22,153 bases of DNA, from positions 1 to 22,153 of the IMG/VR virus record IMGVR_UViG_3300023174_003383. The stretch is one strand, 5' to 3'. The notes beneath the pieces are model-generated. The model had not been told where the DNA came from. It worked only from the letters and a program-made list of their open reading frames with translations, and did no database searches. This document shows, piece after piece, positions 19,361-22,153 of the stretch (its first letter is position 1; the number at the start of each line of letters is the position of its first letter). The position numbers and the translations under genes are program-made. The DNA comes from a virus.

Positions 19361-20356
19361 TTATGCTGCCACTATCCGGTTAGGTACTGCTGATTCAAGA
19401 ATGTCTTGATGTAGATTGACAGTAAACTTGCCACCTGCCGCTCCATTTAATGTTGCCAATGTGCTGGCCACACCTTTTGATTTTCTCACACTGAGCCCGC
19501 CATATGGCAGATTGGGTGCAGCATAACTGACATGTATCCAAACAGTCTGTCCTGGAAGATATTCCAACAGCAATTGATCATACGGTAAATTCTTGCTCAT
19601 CCATACAGCTATATCGTAGTAGGCATGAGCAGGTACTTTTCTAAACTGAAAATCTCCAGCCTGCCCAGTACCGTGTTGTCCGCCACCGATGCCTGCACCG
19701 TGACGATAGGTATTGGTTAAAAATGCATTGGGATATTTTTCTTTGATTGGCTCGTAGATGTTCAGAGCAAATGCCGCTAGATTATTCACGACATTCTGTG
19801 GTCCTGTGACACTAGGATGGCATTGTGCCAGTTGTGCTATGGTCCTAGGATAAGTGACATTTTTAATCATTGTAGCTAGTGTGGTGCCGTTTGGAGTCAG
19901 CACTGTTGTCAGTGCGATATCGCCAGTAACCGCGGCCGAATCTCTTCCTGGGGGTGTTGCTCCAGGTTTTACTCCTTCTGTCTTAGGAGTTGGAGTGGTA
20001 GTTAGTTCTTTGTATTTTTCAGCAGTGATTTTGCCTTCTGCTAGAAATCTATCTGCTTCTGCCTTGCCTGCGGTGTTATCGTCGTCACCTTCAACGTTCT
20101 GCACAGCTGCCACCACAGTTACTCTGGGAACTGATGTAGATGTAAAAGTCCCGTTAGTTACATGTGCATCATACAGTGCGATTACTACGCCATTGGCATA
20201 GACATTTCCAGAATCATAAACAGGTTCTACACGACCGTTGGTACCAAATCTTAGACCCGTGATCGCAGTAAACGGATGTGTATGATTAACTGGAGTATAT
20301 ATACCGCTGGGAGAATTACCAGCTGCTGGACTCGGACTAATGGTTGCTGTAGGCAT
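19361..20356 (-). CDS. Baseplate spike-like protein with C-terminal M15 peptidase
   Basis: This 331-residue protein seems to have two parts. Residues about 17-66 (GIYTPVNHTHPFTAITG, then DSGNVYANGVVIALYDAH) resemble PAAR-like or spike-tip domains (x-NV-x-x-NG). A Pro/Thr-rich linker (about 118-145) follows. The C-terminal part has TNTYRHGAGIGGGQHGTGQAGDFQF (His228, Asp235) and WIHVSY (His275), the H-x(6)-D...H zinc set of M15 DD-peptidases. It would cut peptidoglycan cross-bridges during entry, equivalent to the lysozyme of T4 gp5. No signal peptide is present, as expected for a virion part. The start is 5 nt after a CTTAAATA box that contains the upstream stop. Confidence 0.8.
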   Translation of the reverse strand: MPTATISPSPAAGNSPSGIYTPVNHTHPFTAITGLRFGTNGRVEPVYDSGNVYANGVVIALYDAHVTNGTFTSTSVPRVTVVAAVQNVEGDDDNTAGKAEADRFLAEGKITAEKYKELTTTPTPKTEGVKPGATPPGRDSAAVTGDIALTTVLTPNGTTLATMIKNVTYPRTIAQLAQCHPSVTGPQNVVNNLAAFALNIYEPIKEKYPNAFLTNTYRHGAGIGGGQHGTGQAGDFQFRKVPAHAYYDIAVWMSKNLPYDQLLLEYLPGQTVWIHVSYAAPNLPYGGLSVRKSKGVASTLATLNGAAGGKFTVNLHQDILESAVPNRIVAA

Positions 20357-20361
20357 GCTAC

Positions 20362-20369
20362 TATTTAAG
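20362..20369 (-). promoter_or_regulatory. Late-promoter-like box before the spike gene
   Basis: CTTAAATA includes the TAA of the LSm-like gene and is followed by GTAGC and the ATG at 20356. Confidence 0.45.
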
Positions 20370-20655
20370 CCAATGCAATCCCTGTAGTTGACTGAATAAA
20401 CTGGTCAGCAAACGCTTTATCAGTGGCTTCTGCCACTGTTACTGTTGTTTTTAACAATTTGATCTCTTTGTTAGGATCCACAGTAAACAGATAGGGCATT
20501 AATCCTGGACCTTTTGGACCCATGCCAATTACCTGCGGGGTTTTTAATTTATAATAAGTTGCTCCATCTTCCACTAGTTTGGCCACGATTTCTTCACCAC
20601 TGGTTAGCTTTAATGTGATGACTTCTCCTGCTGATACACCTTTGTCAATTAACAT
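20365..20655 (-). CDS. LSm/Hfq-like small phage protein
   Basis: This 96-residue protein has an Sm-like beta core: GEVITLKLTSGEEIVAKLVEDG (L-x-S/T-G-E-E-I), then YYKLKTPQVIGMGPKGPGLMPYLFTVDP and a terminal strand plus helix (VTVAEATDKAFADQFIQ). Phage proteins with this tSGeEiva...Pyl pattern resemble LSm folds. RNA binding is not shown. The ribosome site AAGGA is well placed. It is coupled to grx (2-nt gap) and to the spike gene. Confidence 0.6.
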   Translation of the reverse strand: MLIDKGVSAGEVITLKLTSGEEIVAKLVEDGATYYKLKTPQVIGMGPKGPGLMPYLFTVDPNKEIKLLKTTVTVAEATDKAFADQFIQSTTGIALA

Positions 20656-20657
20656 GA

Positions 20658-20882
20658 TTATCCTTGTAAATGTTTTTTAAGTTCTGTAAATCCGCCAATC
20701 AAATTTCCATCTAAGAAAATCTGGGGAACAGTTCTTGCATTAGGCACAGCTTCTAAGAGATCCTCTCGTGTGTACCCATGTCCTATCTTTCTTTCTTCAA
20801 TCTCGATGCCTTTTTGTTTCAACAGTGCTTTCGCTTGATCACAATAGGGGCAGTTGTCTTTTGACCATACAACAGCTGTCAT
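20658..20882 (-). CDS. grxC: Glutaredoxin
   Basis: This 74-residue thioredoxin-fold protein has the CPYC active site (Cys11-Cys14), the TVPQIF cis-Pro motif and GGFTEL for glutathione binding. It is shorter than E. coli Grx3 (83) but complete. It probably donates electrons to the phage ribonucleotide reductase, whose beta subunit gene lies two genes upstream. AAAGGA precedes the ATG. Confidence 0.92.
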   Translation of the reverse strand: MTAVVWSKDNCPYCDQAKALLKQKGIEIEERKIGHGYTREDLLEAVPNARTVPQIFLDGNLIGGFTELKKHLQG

Positions 20883-20895
20883 AGTGTTTCCTTTG

Positions 20896-21063
20896 TTAAT
20901 TTGAATAGATCACAGCACCCTTTTTATCCGTGACTCGGACCAACAACACACCCTTACGCTTGTACTGTAAAGCAGCACTGATGGCTGCTTGTTCACTGCT
21001 ATAGGTTCCTATAACAATCCAGCTTTCGTAGGGCGAGTTGCGTTTGTACTGTGCTTTGAACAT
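20896..21063 (-). CDS. Small conserved phage protein, 55 residues
   Basis: An ATG 3 nt after the nrdB stop opens a 55-codon frame: MFKAQYKRNSPYESWIVIGT, then YSSEQAAISAALQYKRKG and VLLVRVTDKKGAVIYSN. It looks like a beta-beta-alpha-beta unit. It is basic and has no membrane segment. No Shine-Dalgarno is visible, so it may be translated by coupling to nrdB. I recall similar small proteins next to nrd or grx in marine phages, without function. A promoter overlapping its start (21066-21095) probably serves grx instead. Confidence 0.65.
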   Translation of the reverse strand: MFKAQYKRNSPYESWIVIGTYSSEQAAISAALQYKRKGVLLVRVTDKKGAVIYSN

Positions 21064-21065
21064 AT

Positions 21066-21095
21066 ATTATATAGCAGGCAGCGCATCATAGTCAA
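21066..21095 (-). promoter_or_regulatory. Sigma-70 promoter at the end of nrdB
   Basis: Minus strand TTGACT (21090-21095), 18 bp, TATAAT (21066-21071; TATATA at 16 bp is an alternative). The +1 falls at or just inside the 55-residue gene, so its RNA would be leaderless for that gene or serve only grx. Confidence 0.6.
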
Positions 21096-22153
21096 GATTT
21101 TCGCTCATGACCCCTATCACATAATTAGTTGATTCGGATTCTTGTAGGGCTGTCTGTTTATTGCTGGTATTAACGTGTTTATTGAACCAAGGAATTGGAG
21201 TAGTGCGCACAGACGGATTCCAATATTTGATGCCAACATCTTTGAGTGCTGACACAGCGGTGTAGTCCACAAATTCTTTGAGAATGTTAGCATTAAGCCC
21301 GATCACAGGCCCTTTCTTAAATAGATAATCGGCCCATGCTTTTTCTTCAGCAATCACATCTTTATAAAGTTCTATGACTTCAGCTTCGCATTCTTTGGCA
21401 ACTGTGACAAATCTTTGATCTTCTTTGATAACTTGATTAATCAAGAACGCAGTCCACCCCTTATGCAACAACTCGTCTTGTAGGATCAATTGAATGATGT
21501 TGCCGTTACCCATAAAGATCTTATTCTCAACCATAGCCAAACTTGTGGCAAAGCTGACCATAAAGCGGAAGGCTTCGAGAGCATAACTGGCATGCAGGGC
21601 TAACCAAATTGCTCGAATATGTTCTTGTTCTGGGACATTCTCGCCCATTTGTTTACGACAGTTGATGATATGCAATGCTTCGTAGTAATCGCCTACTCCA
21701 CTGGCCATATCTATGATTTCTTTGGTGTCATGGATGGTGTTAAACACATCCTTAGGAACATTGTAAATATTACGGATAATATGACTATAACTCTTACTAT
21801 GGATATTAGTTTCAAAGAATGTCCAATTGTAGACCAGTGCTTCCAGTTCAGGTAAACTGATAACAGGCATAAAGATTTGACTTGGGCCACGTCCTTGTAA
21901 ACTATCAAGTGCTGTTTGACGTAGCAGGTTACTGGTAAAGATATGCTTGACAGCATCACTGGCTTCTTTGAAATCGTTTGAATCTTTAGTAAGACTGATT
22001 TCTTCTGGCTGCCAAAAGAAACCACGTGCTGTGGCTTCAAAATCTGCAATTTTCTTGTATTTAACTTCCTCAAACCGTTGGATAGTAACTGGGCCTGCTG
22101 GGTCCAGAAACATCTTACGATTAAGATAGTCTGTCTTGGTGTTTAGGTTGTAC
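21067..22153 (-). CDS. nrdB: Ribonucleotide reductase beta subunit (class I), partial at the 5' end
   Basis: The frame stays open to the right edge (YNLNTKTDYLNR before an internal Met at 22113), so the true start lies outside the window. It has the class I R2 blocks: EATARGFFWQPEEISL, LLRQTALDSLQGR (first Asp ligand), WTFFETNIHSKSYSHIIRN (Glu, His, radical Tyr), YALEAFRFMVSFA (Glu) and LQDELLHKG (Glu, His). It supplies the radical for dNTP synthesis with NrdA, not seen here. One oddity: E. coli has SETIHS, with Glu three residues before His, while here FETNIHS puts them four apart. The C-terminus (NLDYDALPAI) is the subunit-interaction tail. Confidence 0.95.
   Translation of the reverse strand, partial: YNLNTKTDYLNRKMFLDPAGPVTIQRFEEVKYKKIADFEATARGFFWQPEEISLTKDSNDFKEASDAVKHIFTSNLLRQTALDSLQGRGPSQIFMPVISLPELEALVYNWTFFETNIHSKSYSHIIRNIYNVPKDVFNTIHDTKEIIDMASGVGDYYEALHIINCRKQMGENVPEQEHIRAIWLALHASYALEAFRFMVSFATSLAMVENKIFMGNGNIIQLILQDELLHKGWTAFLINQVIKEDQRFVTVAKECEAEVIELYKDVIAEEKAWADYLFKKGPVIGLNANILKEFVDYTAVSALKDVGIKYWNPSVRTTPIPWFNKHVNTSNKQTALQESESTNYVIGVMSENLDYDALPAI

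Noticed and set aside
1-22153. CRISPR arrays, insertion sequences or inteins
   Set aside because: No spaced direct-repeat array, transposase or intein splice motif was seen. The only mobile gene is the HNH endonuclease.

Overview
The window looks like part of a T4-type (myovirus-like) phage genome. The host is probably a Gram-negative proteobacterium, perhaps a betaproteobacterial methylotroph. Almost every gene is on the minus strand, packed with ATGA-type overlaps. Phage hallmarks are a baseplate-spike protein with an M15 peptidase, ribonucleotide reductase beta subunit, glutaredoxin, MazG-like hydrolase, DEDDh exonuclease, ribosomal protein S21, a SleB-type hydrolase with a small membrane protein, an HNH homing endonuclease, and TAAATA-type late promoters. 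The betaproteobacterial host guess rests on a circularly permuted tmRNA with an ANESRFALAA tag end and on a PqqA precursor peptide. It is an inference.

Layout, left to right (transcription runs right to left). 1-1591: start of a CsgF-like curli secretion gene and a large protein with a PD-(D/E)XK-like motif. 1587-5538: stress and pigment block with a ferredoxin-dependent bilin reductase, heme oxygenase, ClpS, Hsp20 and full-length DnaK. 5627-8710: MazG-like protein, exonuclease, S21 and two conserved unknown proteins. 8721-9899: three exported or lipoprotein genes. 9979-10829: lysis-like pair. 10830-11125: gene-free stretch that can fold strongly. 11126-12928: unknown protein, NAD-dependent epimerase, SGNH hydrolase. 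13021-13092: PqqA peptide. 13226-14978: PlcP-like phospholipase and GT4 glycosyltransferase (lipid remodelling). 15031-17499: ahpC-ahpD locus invaded by an HNH cassette. 17680-18897: outer-membrane barrel, permuted tmRNA, a 22-residue membrane microprotein and a cold-shock protein. 18940-22153: YbaN-like membrane protein, spike/M15 peptidase, LSm-like protein, glutaredoxin, a small unknown protein and NrdB.

The accessory genes form several host-takeover themes: protein quality control (DnaK, Hsp20, ClpS, tmRNA), translation (S21, tmRNA, Csp), redox defence (AhpC/AhpD, Grx), cofactor or pigment supply (PqqA, heme oxygenase plus bilin reductase) and envelope remodelling (PlcP/glycosyltransferase, OMP, lipoproteins, CsgF).

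Two promoter classes are visible. Near-perfect sigma-70 promoters (TTGACN, 17-18 bp, TATANT) are often embedded in the end of the upstream gene and sometimes followed at once by a hairpin. Late-type TAAATA elements often share their TAA with the upstream stop codon and lie only 5-7 nt before the next ATG. The most notable observations are the ahpD locus, where an intact recoded 3' end and a diverged orphan 3' end flank an HNH cassette, the permuted tmRNA with a 31-codon tag, and the PqqA gene. All functions are read from sequence patterns by eye; no database search was run.
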